A stretch of 64,000 bases of DNA from DATKFM01 sp963810485 (GCA_963810485.1 CAWENQ010000008.1:124001-188000); one strand, 5' to 3'; counted from the stretch's first letter, positions 26,911 through 35,803 are shown. Notes: generated by a model not told the origin, from the sequence alone. Numbers and translations are program-made.

Positions 26911-28506
26911 ATGTCGTCGACACCATCGTCTGATACAGGCGCCGTAGGGGCGGGTCTCAAACCCGCCTCTACGGGTGTTGCATCCGCGCCCGCCGTCGAA
27001 CTCATCGGCATCGAGAAACGTTTCGGTCCGGTGCGGGCCAATCGCGACGTCAGCGTCAGCGTGGCGCGCGGCTCGATCCACGGCATCGTCGGCGAGAACG
27101 GCGCCGGTAAATCGACGCTGATGAGCATCCTCTATGGCTACTACCAGGCCGACGCCGGCGAGATCCGTATCGGCGGCGAGCACCGCACAATCCGCAATTC
27201 CCATGACGCCATCGCCGCTGGCATCGGTATGGTGCATCAGCATTTCATGCTGGTTGACGATTTCTCCGTTTTGGAGAACGTGGTGCTGGGCGTCGAAGGC
27301 GGCGCGCTGCTGAAGGATGGCCTAGGCAAGGCTCGCGCCGCGCTGAAGGAGCTGGGCGACACCTACGGGCTTGAGGTGGATCCCGATGCGCTGATCCACG
27401 ATTTGCCGGTGGGCCTGCAGCAGCGGGTGGAGATCATCAAGGCGCTCTATCGCGGCGCGGAGATCCTGATCCTCGACGAGCCGACGGGCGTGCTGACGCC
27501 GCAGGAGGCGGACCAGCTCTTCGTCATGCTCAAGCGCTTCCGCGAGCAGGGCAAGACCGTGATCCTGATCACCCACAAATTGCGGGAGATCATGGCCATC
27601 ACCGACCGGGTCACCGTGATGCGCCAGGGCGCCGTGGTGGACACGGTGGATACCGCCGGCACCAGCAGGGAGCAGCTTGCCGAGATGATGGTGGGCCGCA
27701 AGGTGCTGCTGCGGGTCGACAAGGCGCCGGCCAATCCTGGCGCCGTGGTGCTGAACGTGGAAAATCTTGGCGTCGTCGATCCGTCCGGCGTGGCGCGGGT
27801 GAAGCAGGTGTCGTTCCAGGTGCGCGCCGGCGAGATCGTCGGTGTCGCCGGCGTCACCGGCAACGGCCAGACGGAATTGCTGGAGGCGCTGGCGGGGATG
27901 CGGCCCTATAGCGGCTCGATCACGCTCAACGGCAAGCCAATCGCCTGCGCCTCGGGGCAGGAGCTGGCGCGGGCGGCCCGCGCGGCGCGCCTGGCCCATG
28001 TGCCGGAGGACCGGCGGCGCGAGGGGCTTGTCGGCCCATTCAGCGCCGCGGAATCCTCCATCCTCGGCTATCACGACGACCCCGCCTATAACGGCCCGAT
28101 CCTTCTGGACCAGGCGAAGGTGCGCAACCGCTGCCAGAAGGAGATGGAGGCCTTCGACGTGCGGCCGCCCAATCCGCTGCTGCGCACGGCGGCCTTCTCC
28201 GGCGGCAACCAGCAGAAGATCGTGCTGGCGCGGGAGATGGACCGCGATCCCGCGCTGCTGCTCGTCGGTCAGCCGACCCGCGGCGTCGATATCGGCGCCA
28301 TCGAGTTCATCCACCGCCGCCTGGTGGCGATGCGCGACGCCGGCAAGGCGATCCTGCTGGTGTCGGTGGAGCTGGATGAGATCCTCGGCCTTGCCGACCG
28401 CATCCTCGTCATGTTCGACGGCATGATCGTCGGTGAAATGCCGCGTGACGAGGCGACGGAACAGAAACTCGGCCTGCTGATGGCCGGCATCGCCGGGCAG
28501 GAGTGA
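26911..28506 (+). CDS. Nucleoside ABC importer ATPase (two ATP-binding domains)
   Basis: The 531 aa product has tandem ABC domains, as in sugar/nucleoside importers. Domain 1 has Walker A GENGAGKS and LILDEPTGVLTPQEA. Domain 2 has a degenerate Walker A (GVTGNGQTE), the FSGGNQQKIVLAREM signature and VGQPTRGVDIGA. It powers the two permeases downstream. An unusual ~28-residue N-terminal extension is encoded by a palindromic repeat (26942-26974, reading VGAGLKPASTG). No later in-frame start precedes the first strand VELIGIEKRF, so the extension seems real if ATG 26911 is used. Confidence 0.92.
   Translation: MSSTPSSDTGAVGAGLKPASTGVASAPAVELIGIEKRFGPVRANRDVSVSVARGSIHGIVGENGAGKSTLMSILYGYYQADAGEIRIGGEHRTIRNSHDAIAAGIGMVHQHFMLVDDFSVLENVVLGVEGGALLKDGLGKARAALKELGDTYGLEVDPDALIHDLPVGLQQRVEIIKALYRGAEILILDEPTGVLTPQEADQLFVMLKRFREQGKTVILITHKLREIMAITDRVTVMRQGAVVDTVDTAGTSREQLAEMMVGRKVLLRVDKAPANPGAVVLNVENLGVVDPSGVARVKQVSFQVRAGEIVGVAGVTGNGQTELLEALAGMRPYSGSITLNGKPIACASGQELARAARAARLAHVPEDRRREGLVGPFSAAESSILGYHDDPAYNGPILLDQAKVRNRCQKEMEAFDVRPPNPLLRTAAFSGGNQQKIVLAREMDRDPALLLVGQPTRGVDIGAIEFIHRRLVAMRDAGKAILLVSVELDEILGLADRILVMFDGMIVGEMPRDEATEQKLGLLMAGIAGQE
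26942..26974. repeat. REP-like palindrome translated within the ABC ATPase gene
   Basis: CCGTAGGGGCGGGT pairs with ACCCGCCTCTACGG across a 5-base loop, with one mismatch. This resembles the GTAGGGGCGGGT-type intergenic palindromes of many proteobacteria, whose translation gives VGAGLKPA-type peptides. Here it lies inside the reading frame. Confidence 0.75.
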
Positions 28507-28542
28507 GGCATGGCTGTCTTGATCATCACTGCTTTTGCTATG

Positions 28543-28643
28543 CCCCTCACCCTAACCCTCTCCCCGCATTGCGGGGCGAGGGGACTTTCGGAAGTCAGTC
28601 CCCTCTCCACCCGCTTGCGGGGGGAGAGGGTTAGGGTGAGGGG
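28543..28643. repeat. Long palindromic repeat between ATPase and permease genes
   Basis: A perfect 23-base inverted repeat (arms 28543-28565 and 28621-28643, each containing CCCTAACCCTCTCC or its complement) encloses an inner, imperfect GC-rich stem. The sequence is of the widespread CCCTCACCCTAACCCTCTCCC intergenic type. It fills most of the 193-base gap 28507-28699. Confidence 0.85.
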
Positions 28644-28699
28644 GGCTGCCAAGGCCGAACTCGCTAGTTGCGCTGACGTCTCGCATTGCGTGTGCCCCC

Positions 28700-29811
28700 A
28701 TGGCCGCTAACCCCACCGAAATTCCGCGCTGGGTGGATTATCTGCTGGTGCCGCTGGTCAATCTGATCGTGGCCCTGCTGCTTACCGGCCTGGTGGTGAT
28801 CGCCGTCGGCGCCCATCCCTGGGATGCGTTGAAGGCATTGGTGCAAGGCGCTGTCGTCTATCCCGGCTCGGTAGGGGCGACGCTGTACTACGCCACCAAT
28901 TTCATCTTCGCCGGCCTTGCAGTCGCCGTCGCCTTCCATGCTGGGCTATTCAACATCGGTGGCGAGGGGCAGGCCTATATCGGCGGCCTCGGCGTCGCGC
29001 TGGTGTGCCTGACATTCGACGATTGGACGCCGTGGCTGGTCGTGCCGATGGCACATGATCGCCGCCGCGCTGTTCGGCGCCGCCTGGGCCTATATCCCGG
29101 CCTATCTGCAGGCCAAGCGCGGCAGCCACATCGTCATCACCACGATCATGTTCAACTTCATCGCCTCGGCGCTGATGATCTATCTGCTGGTGGACGTGCT
29201 GATCCAGCCGGGTCAGCAGGCGCCGCGCAGCCGCGATTTCGCGCCGGAAGTCTGGCTGCCCATCGGCACAGGAGATCGCCGGCTGGTTCGGCATCTCCAT
29301 CGCCCGTTCGCCGTTCAATCTGTCGTCGCTGCTGGCGCTGTTCTGCTGCGGCTTCGTCTGGATCTTCATCTGGCATACCCGCTGGGGCTATGAGATCCGC
29401 ACCGTCGGCCATAGCGAGCGTGCCGCCTGCTATGCCGGCATCTCGCCGTCCCGTGCCATTATCATGGCGATGCTGGTCTCCGGCGCGCTGGCGGGCTTCG
29501 TCGGCTTCAACGATATCCTGGGCGTGCATCACTATCTCCTGCAGGGCTTCACCGGCGGCGTCGGCTTCGTCGGCATCGCCGTGGCGTTGATGGGCCGCAA
29601 TCATCCGCTCGGCGTGGTGTTGGCCTCGCTGCTGTTCGGCGCTCTCTACCAGGGCGGTTCGGAACTCACCTTCGACATCCCGCAGATCACCCGCGAGATG
29701 GTGGTGGTGATCCAGGGGCTGGTGATCCTGTTCTGCGGCGCACTGGAGAACATGTTCAAGCCCCACATCGTCGCGCTGTTCCGGCGGCAGCCGGCGGAGG
29801 TGCCGGCATGA
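28700..29811 (+). pseudogene. Nucleoside ABC importer permease 1, two frameshifts
   Basis: Three frames in sequence give one complete BPD_transp_2-type permease of about 370 aa. The first (28700 to ~29054) has VDYLLVPLVNLIVALLLTG and FHAGLFNIGGEGQAYIGG. The second (~29055 to ~29270) has LFGAAWAYIPAYLQAKRGSH and the loop to WLPIGT. The third (~29272 to 29811) has EIAGWFGISIARSPFNL...GYEIRTVGHSERAACYAGIS and the final helices. Each shift is one extra base, at about 29055 and 29270. Everything else in the operon is intact, so sequence error is plausible. The gene ends in an ATGA overlap with permease 2. Confidence 0.88.
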
Positions 29812-30782
29812 GCGATTTCTTCGTCATGATATTGCCATTGCTGGACTCGACCTTGCGCGTCGCCGTGCCGCTGGTGCTGGCGGCGCTGGCCGGGCTGTTC
29901 GCCGAGCGCTCGGGCGTGGTGGATATCGGCCTCGAGGGCAAGATGCTCGGCGCCGCCTTCGCTGCCGCCACCGTCGCCGCGCTCACATTCTCGCCCTGGC
30001 TCGGCCTGGCGGCCGGCATGTTCGTCGCCATCGCATTGGCCCTGCTGCATGGCCTCGCCAGCATCACCTACAACGGCAACCAGGTGGTGTCGGGCATGGC
30101 GCTCAACATCCTGGTGGCCGGGCTGGCGCCGGTGCTCGGCAATGCCTGGTTCGGCCAGGGCGGCCAGACGCCGCTGCTGACGAGCGGCGGCAGGTTCACG
30201 CCGATCACGCTGCCGGGCGCAGAGGCGCTGCGCGGCGTGCCGGTGCTCGGCCCGATCTATGCGGAGATCATCAGCGGCCATAACATCCTGGTCTACGCCA
30301 CCGTCATCATCGTGCCGCTCACCGCCTGGGTCATCTACCGCACGCGGTTCGGCCTGCGCCTGCGGGCGGCGGGCGAGAATCCCCACGCGCTCGATACCGC
30401 CGGAGTCTCCGTCGTGTGGATGCGCTACCGCGCCATGATCATTTGCGGCGCGCTTTGCGGCATCGCCGGCGCTTATCTGTCGATCGCGCAGAACGCGCAG
30501 TTCGTGCGCGACATGACGGCGGGCCGCGGCTATCTGGCGCTGGCAGCGCTGGTGTTCGGCAAATGGCGGCCTCTGACGGCGCTCTATGCCTGCCTGCTGT
30601 TCGCGTTTGCGGATGCGGTGCAGATCCGGTTGCAGGGTGCGTCGATCCCCGGCATCGGCGAGATCCCTGTGCAGTTCATCCAGGCGCTGCCCTATATCCT
30701 GACGGTCCTGCTGCTCGCCGGCTTCGTCGGCCGTGCCGTGGCGCCGAAAGCCAGCGGCATTCCCTTCGTGAAGGACAGGTAG
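29808..30782 (+). CDS. Nucleoside ABC importer permease 2
   Basis: The 324 aa product is the second membrane subunit of the nucleoside importer, with about 8-10 hydrophobic segments and family motifs LAGLFAERSGVVDIGLEGKML, GNQVVSGMALNILVAGL, RAAGENPHALDTAGVSV and RGYLALAALVFGKWRP. It overlaps permease 1 by the ATGA at 29808-29811, and the cytidine deaminase start codon follows its stop directly. This confirms translational coupling in the operon. Confidence 0.93.
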   Translation: MSDFFVMILPLLDSTLRVAVPLVLAALAGLFAERSGVVDIGLEGKMLGAAFAAATVAALTFSPWLGLAAGMFVAIALALLHGLASITYNGNQVVSGMALNILVAGLAPVLGNAWFGQGGQTPLLTSGGRFTPITLPGAEALRGVPVLGPIYAEIISGHNILVYATVIIVPLTAWVIYRTRFGLRLRAAGENPHALDTAGVSVVWMRYRAMIICGALCGIAGAYLSIAQNAQFVRDMTAGRGYLALAALVFGKWRPLTALYACLLFAFADAVQIRLQGASIPGIGEIPVQFIQALPYILTVLLLAGFVGRAVAPKASGIPFVKDR

Positions 30783-31178
30783 ATGAACATCGACGCCATG
30801 CTGCAAGCGGCGCTGGCGGCGCGGAAGAATGCGCATGTGCCTTACTCCGGCTTTCAGGTCGGCGCCTGCCTCAAGGGCAAGAGCGGCAAGCTCTATGCCG
30901 CCTGCAATGTGGAGAACGCCGCTTATCCCCAGAGCCAATGCGCCGAGGCTTCGGCCATCGGTGTCATGGTGGCGGCGGGAGAGAAGGAGATCGTCGAGGT
31001 GCTGGTCGTCGCCGAGAGCCCCGAGCCGGTGTCGCCTTGCGGCGGCTGCCGCCAGCGGCTGCGCGAGTTTGCCGGTGATGGCACGCCGGTGCATCTCTGC
31101 GGGCCGGACGGCCTGCGGTGCACGATAACGCTGGGCGAGTTATTGCCTTTGTCTTTTGGGCCGAAGCATTTTCGCTGA
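30783..31178 (+). CDS. cdd: Cytidine deaminase
   Basis: Cdd hydrolyses cytidine and deoxycytidine to uridine and deoxyuridine. The 131 aa product is the small homotetrameric type with three zinc cysteines: Cys53 with catalytic Glu55 (QCAEASA), Cys86 and Cys89 (PCGGCRQ). The N-terminal VPYSGFQVGA and NVENAAYP segments bind the nucleoside. It starts immediately after permease 2, so imported nucleosides are deaminated at once. The 116-base gap after it holds a palindromic repeat. Confidence 0.97.
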   Translation: MNIDAMLQAALAARKNAHVPYSGFQVGACLKGKSGKLYAACNVENAAYPQSQCAEASAIGVMVAAGEKEIVEVLVVAESPEPVSPCGGCRQRLREFAGDGTPVHLCGPDGLRCTITLGELLPLSFGPKHFR

Positions 31179-31187
31179 TGTAAGGAG

Positions 31188-31267
31188 TTTCGCCACAAAG
31201 TAAAAAGCACAAAGAAACTGGTCCTGCGCCTTCGGCTTTGTGTTCTGCGTGACTTCGTGGTGAATTT
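31188..31267. repeat. Imperfect palindromic repeat between cdd and punA
   Basis: The left arm 31188-31214 (ending AGCACAAAG) pairs imperfectly with the right arm 31236-31267 (starting CTTTGTGTTCTGCGTGAC). The sequence is of the CACCACGAAGTCACG-type intergenic repeat seen in diverse bacteria. It starts 10 bases after the cdd stop and is AT-richer than its neighbours. Confidence 0.65.
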
Positions 31268-31294
31268 CTTTTCCCGCCGTTGCATGGCGATCGC

Positions 31295-32140
31295 ATGAAA
31301 TTTCAAAAGCCACCCTTGCAGAGCCACCCCGACACCGCCGCCGCCGCCATCCGCGCCCAGGCACCCGGATTTGCGCCGCGGTTGGGCCTCGTGCTCGGTT
31401 CGGGGCTGGGGCCGATCGCGGACTCGATCACTTCGGCGACAATAATTTCCTATGCAGACATTCCCGGCTTTCCCCAGCCCGGCGTCGAAGGCCACGCGGG
31501 CAGGATGATCCTCGGCACGCTGGGCGGCCTGCCGGTCGCCTGCCTGCAAGGACGCGTGCACCTCTATGAGGGCAAGGGTGCAGAGCCGATCAAGATGCTG
31601 GTGCGCACCCTCAAACGCCTCGGCTGCGAGTCGCTGCTGCTGACCAACGCCGCCGGCAGCTTGAGGGCGGGCATGGGCGCGGGCAGCCTGATGATGATCT
31701 CCGATCACCTCAACATGCAGCCCGCCAATCCGCTGGCCGGGCCGAATGACGAGGAGTTCGGACCGCGCTTTCCGCCGATGGAGGACGCCTACGATCCGGA
31801 ATTGCGCCGCGTCCTCGGCCGCGTCGCGGGCCGCGCCGGCATCGTCCTCGGCGAGGGCGTCTATGCGGCGATCCTCGGGCCCAGCTTCGAGACGCCGGCG
31901 GAGATTCGCGCCTTCGCCCGTCTCGGCGCCGACGCGGTCGGCATGTCCACGGTACCGGAAGCGATTGTCGCCCGCCATTGCGGGCTGCGCGTCGCCGCGG
32001 TGTCGGTCATCACCAACCTGGCGGCGGGCATGGGCGAACCGCTGAGCCACGAACAGACTCTGCGGGAAGCGGCGGGTGCTGCGACGAAACTGCAGTCCCT
32101 CATCGCCGGCTATTGCGAGGCCCTGGCCCATGGCGGCTGA
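31295..32140 (+). CDS. punA: Purine-nucleoside phosphorylase (trimeric type)
   Basis: This enzyme splits purine (deoxy)nucleosides to base and (deoxy)ribose-1-phosphate. The 281 aa product has the trimeric PNP motifs: LGLVLGSGLGPIAD (phosphate), HAGRMILG, LQGRVHLYEG, LTNAAGSL, MMISDHLNMQPANPL and VGMSTVPEAIVARHCG. The ATG at 31295 is preferred; a TTG at 31280 would add five residues. It overlaps deoC by 11 bases. Confidence 0.93.
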   Translation: MKFQKPPLQSHPDTAAAAIRAQAPGFAPRLGLVLGSGLGPIADSITSATIISYADIPGFPQPGVEGHAGRMILGTLGGLPVACLQGRVHLYEGKGAEPIKMLVRTLKRLGCESLLLTNAAGSLRAGMGAGSLMMISDHLNMQPANPLAGPNDEEFGPRFPPMEDAYDPELRRVLGRVAGRAGIVLGEGVYAAILGPSFETPAEIRAFARLGADAVGMSTVPEAIVARHCGLRVAAVSVITNLAAGMGEPLSHEQTLREAAGAATKLQSLIAGYCEALAHGG

Positions 32141-33035
32141 AGACAACGCGGCGCTGGCGCGGCGGTTGATTCCGCTGCTCGACCTCACCAGCCTGGACGA
32201 GGACGACACGCCGGAGAAAATCGCGGCCCTGTGCAAGCGCGCGGTGACGCCGTTCGGCAATGTGGCGGCGGTCTGCATCTATCCGCGCTTCGTGAAGCAG
32301 GCGAAGGAATTGCTGGCCGGCAGCGGGGTGCGCGTGGCGACGGTGGCGAATTTTCCGGCGGGCACCGGTTTGCCCGACGACATCGAGCGCGAGATCGCCG
32401 GCGCGGTCGCCGACGGCGCCGATGAGATCGACATGGTGATCCCGCCGCTCGACTACGTGCCCAAGCAGCGTTTTGCCAACAGGCGCACGGTGATGTGGAA
32501 GGCGCGCAAGGCCTGCAACGGCCGGCCGATGAAGGTGATCCTGGAGACCGGCCGCTACCGCAGCGGCGGCGCCGATCCGCAGCAGCTCTTCGCCGCCGAT
32601 GTCGAGCTGTCGGAAATGGCGATCAACGAAGGCGCGGATTTCATCAAGACCTCCACCGGCAAGACCGCGGTCGGCGCCACGCCGGATGCGGCGGCGGCGA
32701 TGATGCAGACCGTGCGCTATGGCGCGCAGGAATCGCCGCGGGACTTTGCCGCCCAGCCGGATCGAGAACCCGGCGAGTATCCGGGCATCGATGGGGCCCG
32801 TCCGATCTACAAATGCCGGTATCTCCGCACCGACGATATCCCCGTGGGCTTCAAAGCCGCGGGCGGCATCCGCAGACTGCCGCAGGCCAAGGCCTATCTC
32901 GACCTAGCCGAACTGATCATGGGGCCGGGCTATGTGGATGACCGCACTTTCCGCCTCGGCGCCAGCGGGCTGCTGGACGATATCCTGGCGGCGCTCGGCC
33001 AGGCGCCGGCGCAGGGCGCGCGTTCCGGCTACTAG
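32130..33035 (+). CDS. deoC: Deoxyribose-phosphate aldolase with unusual insertion
   Basis: DeoC cleaves 2-deoxyribose-5-phosphate to acetaldehyde and glyceraldehyde-3-phosphate. The active site is present: Asp101 (EIDMVIP), the Schiff-base Lys173 (FIKTSTGK) and Lys242 (VGFKAAGG). The product is 301 aa against about 259 in E. coli. Most of the excess is a 35-residue segment (about 199-237, GAQESPRDFAAQPD... to RTDDIP) placed just before the second lysine. The other frames there look non-coding, so it is not a frameshift. The ATG at 32130 is chosen because it gives the family N-terminus; it overlaps punA. Confidence 0.93.
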   Translation: MAAEDNAALARRLIPLLDLTSLDEDDTPEKIAALCKRAVTPFGNVAAVCIYPRFVKQAKELLAGSGVRVATVANFPAGTGLPDDIEREIAGAVADGADEIDMVIPPLDYVPKQRFANRRTVMWKARKACNGRPMKVILETGRYRSGGADPQQLFAADVELSEMAINEGADFIKTSTGKTAVGATPDAAAAMMQTVRYGAQESPRDFAAQPDREPGEYPGIDGARPIYKCRYLRTDDIPVGFKAAGGIRRLPQAKAYLDLAELIMGPGYVDDRTFRLGASGLLDDILAALGQAPAQGARSGY

Positions 33036-33037
33036 CC

Positions 33038-34375
33038 ATGGCCGCGTTCCTGCCCCAGGAGGTGATCCGCCGGAAGCGCGACGGTGCTGCGCTGAGCGAG
33101 GCGGAGATCGGCTTCTTCGTCAAAGGCCTCACCGACGGCTCGATAACGGAAGGCCAGGTGGCGGCTTTCGCAATGGCGGTGTTCTTCAAGGGCATGACCA
33201 TGGCCGAGCGGGTGGCGCTGACCCGCGCCATGGCGAATTCCGGCCAGGTGATCGACTGGCGCGGCGTCAAGCTGCCGGGCCCGCGGCTGGACAAGCATTC
33301 CACCGGCGGCGTCGGCGACAAGGTGAGCCTGATGCTGGCGCCACTGGTGGCGGCCTGCGGCGGCGCGGTGCCGATGATCAGCGGCCGCGGCCTCGGCCAT
33401 ACCGGCGGCACCCTGGACAAGCTGGACGCCATCCCCGGCTATGTCTCGACACCCGATATCGACCGATTCAAGCGCGTGGTGGCTGAGGCCGGCTGCGCCA
33501 TCATCGGCCAGACGGCAGACCTGGCGCCGGCCGACCGGCGGCTTTATGCCATCCGCGACGTCACCGCGACCGTGGAATCGATTCCCCTGATCACCGCGTC
33601 GATCCTCTCGAAGAAGCTGGCGGCGGGGCTCGAAGGGCTGGTGATGGATGTGAAGTTCGGCAGCGGCGCTTTCATGGCCGAATATGAGAAGGCGGCAGAA
33701 TTGGCGGCCAGCATCGCCGATGTCGCCACCGGCGGCGGGCTGCCCACCATTGCGCTTCTGACCGACATGAATCAGGTGCTGGGGCGCACCGCCGGGAATG
33801 CGCTGGAGGTGCGGGAATGCATCGACTGGCTGGCCGGGCGGCGGCGCGATTGGCGACTGGATTCGGTCACCATCGCGCTGGCCGGCGACATGCTGCTGCT
33901 GGGCAAGCTGGCCAAGGATGAGGCGGTGGCCGGGACCGCGCTGGGGCAGGCACGGGACAGCGGCGCCGCGGCCGAGCGGTTCCAGCGCATGGTGGCGGCC
34001 CTGGGTGGCCCTGCGGACCTGCTGGAGAAACCGGACAAGCATCTGCCCCGGGCGCCGGTGGTGCGGCCGGTGACGCCGGCCAAGGCCGGCCATGTGGTCG
34101 CCATGGATGTGCGGGCTTTCGGCCTGGCCGTGCTGGCGCTGGGCGGCGGCCGGCGGCGGGTGGAGGACAAGATCGATCCCCGGGTCGGGCTCACCGACAT
34201 CGCGGCCATCGGCGAAGAGGTGGGGGCGGGCCGGCCACTCTGCCTGGTCCATGCCGCCAGCGACACCGATGCGGACGCGGCGGCTGCGGCGCTGCAGGCA
34301 GCGGTCACCATCGGCGACAAGCCGGCCAAACTGCCGCCCGCAGTGCGCCAGCGCATCGGCCGCGCCGCGTCCTGA
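33038..34375 (+). CDS. deoA: Thymidine phosphorylase
   Basis: DeoA phosphorolyses thymidine and deoxyuridine to base and deoxyribose-1-phosphate. The 445 aa product has the N-terminal helical domain (IRRKRDGAALSEAEIGFFVKG), the phosphate motif KHSTGGVGDKVS, GRGLGHTGGTLDKLDAIPG and KKLAAGLEGLVMDVKFG. It follows deoC by 2 bases. A phosphopentomutase (deoB), needed to feed deoxyribose-1-phosphate to DeoC, is not in the operon. Codon use matches its neighbours. Confidence 0.96.
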   Translation: MAAFLPQEVIRRKRDGAALSEAEIGFFVKGLTDGSITEGQVAAFAMAVFFKGMTMAERVALTRAMANSGQVIDWRGVKLPGPRLDKHSTGGVGDKVSLMLAPLVAACGGAVPMISGRGLGHTGGTLDKLDAIPGYVSTPDIDRFKRVVAEAGCAIIGQTADLAPADRRLYAIRDVTATVESIPLITASILSKKLAAGLEGLVMDVKFGSGAFMAEYEKAAELAASIADVATGGGLPTIALLTDMNQVLGRTAGNALEVRECIDWLAGRRRDWRLDSVTIALAGDMLLLGKLAKDEAVAGTALGQARDSGAAAERFQRMVAALGGPADLLEKPDKHLPRAPVVRPVTPAKAGHVVAMDVRAFGLAVLALGGGRRRVEDKIDPRVGLTDIAAIGEEVGAGRPLCLVHAASDTDADAAAAALQAAVTIGDKPAKLPPAVRQRIGRAAS

Positions 34376-34416
34376 TGTGCATTCGAGTCGATCTAACCCG
34401 CCAAAGTTCCAAACCG

Positions 34417-34600
34417 CCCCCCTTGAGGGGGCGGTCGGATCTTCGAGCAAAGCGAGATGATCCGGGTGGGTCGTCGGCTCGGTGTCTGCATACTCTACCA
34501 AGGCCACTTCAGATTTCACCGAAGGCACGCTGCCTTGAGATACCCCCCATCTGGCTCATCTCGCTGACGCTCGATGACCCATCTTCCCCCTCAAGGGGGG
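34417..34600. repeat. Long imperfect inverted repeat between deoA and the MFS gene
   Basis: The left arm 34417-34473 and the complement of the right arm 34541-34600 match over about 57 bases, sharing CCCCCTTGAGGGGG, ATCGAGC/TTCGAGC and AGCGAGATGA. Each arm contains its own GC palindrome around CTTGAG. The ~67-base centre has no recognisable gene. It resembles a MITE or composite palindromic repeat and fills most of the 273-base gap. Confidence 0.75.
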
Positions 34601-34648
34601 AAGATCGGGCGTTTCGGTTTGATCGTATTCAACGGTAAGGCGCGGGCA

Positions 34649-35803
34649 ATGACGGCCGCCGCCGACTCCCGTGGCCTGCAGTTCCGGCTGACCGCCTGCT
34701 ATATCGCGGTATTCCTGACGCCGGGTATCGGCCTGCCCTTCTGGCCCACCTGGCTGGAGTCGCGCCATCTCTCCGACTTGCAGATCGGCTTGCTGCTGGC
34801 GGTGGGGCCGTGGGTAAAGCTGGTGGGCAATCCGCTGTTCTCCCAGGCCGCCGACCGGCTGGGCAATGCGCGGTTGATCCTGATCGCAGCCATCGTCGCC
34901 AGCCTGGGCTTCCACACGGCGTACCTGCAGACCGACAGTTTCTGGGCCATCCTGGCGGTGGCTGTCTTCGCCACCATGTCCATCACCAACATGGTGCCGC
35001 TGACCGACGGCATGACGCTGCAGTTCTGCAATGCCCGCGGGCTGCAATATGGCCGGTTGCGGCTCTGGGGTTCGATCTCCTTCATGGGCGCCAGCCTGGC
35101 AGCCGGCAGCATCCTGGAAGGGCGATCTGCGGACTATGTGCTCTATCTCATGCTGGGCGCGCTTGTCGTGGCGCTGTTCGCCGCCATCGCCCTGCCGCGC
35201 CCAGCCGGGCCGCCGCCCCATCGCGTGGCCGGCGGCTGGCTGGCGCTGATCGCAGACCGCCGGCTGATGCTGTTCCTCGCCGCGGCCAGCCTGGTGCAGT
35301 CCAGCCATGCCATGCTCTACAGCTTCAGCACGCTCTATTGGCTGCGGTCGGGCTATAGCGAACCCGATATCGGCCTGATCTGGACCATCACCGTGATCGC
35401 CGAAATCATCATGTTCGCCATGGGCGGCGCCGTGTTGCGCCGTACCGGCTTCGCCGGCCTGCTGGCGATCGGCGCCGGAGCAGGCATCCTGCGCTGGTCG
35501 CTGGCGGCGTTCTTCATCGGCTGGCCGGCGCTGATCGCCATCGGCCTGCTCCACTCCCTGACCTTCGCCGCCACCCATCTGGCGGCCATGAGCTATCTCG
35601 GCCGCCATGTGGCGCCCGGCCTTGCCGCCTCCGCCCAGGGCCTTTATGGAGTGATGGCAGCGGGTCCGCTGATCGGCCTGTCGATGCTGGCGTCCGGCTG
35701 GCTGTTCCACACCGTGGGCGGGCTCGGCTTCCTGGCCATGGCGGCGATGTGCGCCGGCTCCCTGATCATCGCGTTGGCATTCCCGAAGGACGAAGCAACA
35801 TGA
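34649..35803 (+). CDS. MFS transporter, MFS_1-like/HcaT family
   Basis: The 384 aa product is a 12-helix major facilitator. The segment LQYGRLRLWGSISFMGAS is characteristic of the MFS_1-like group (HcaT, nucleoside and phenylpropionate porters), and LFSQAADRLGNARLIL is motif A-like. Its place between deoA and upp suggests a nucleoside or nucleobase, but this is inference. The ATG at 34649 is chosen because the protein then starts close to the first helix; an upstream in-frame ATG at 34574 lies in the repeat. It overlaps upp by ATGA (35800-35803). Confidence 0.85.
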   Translation: MTAAADSRGLQFRLTACYIAVFLTPGIGLPFWPTWLESRHLSDLQIGLLLAVGPWVKLVGNPLFSQAADRLGNARLILIAAIVASLGFHTAYLQTDSFWAILAVAVFATMSITNMVPLTDGMTLQFCNARGLQYGRLRLWGSISFMGASLAAGSILEGRSADYVLYLMLGALVVALFAAIALPRPAGPPPHRVAGGWLALIADRRLMLFLAAASLVQSSHAMLYSFSTLYWLRSGYSEPDIGLIWTITVIAEIIMFAMGGAVLRRTGFAGLLAIGAGAGILRWSLAAFFIGWPALIAIGLLHSLTFAATHLAAMSYLGRHVAPGLAASAQGLYGVMAAGPLIGLSMLASGWLFHTVGGLGFLAMAAMCAGSLIIALAFPKDEAT

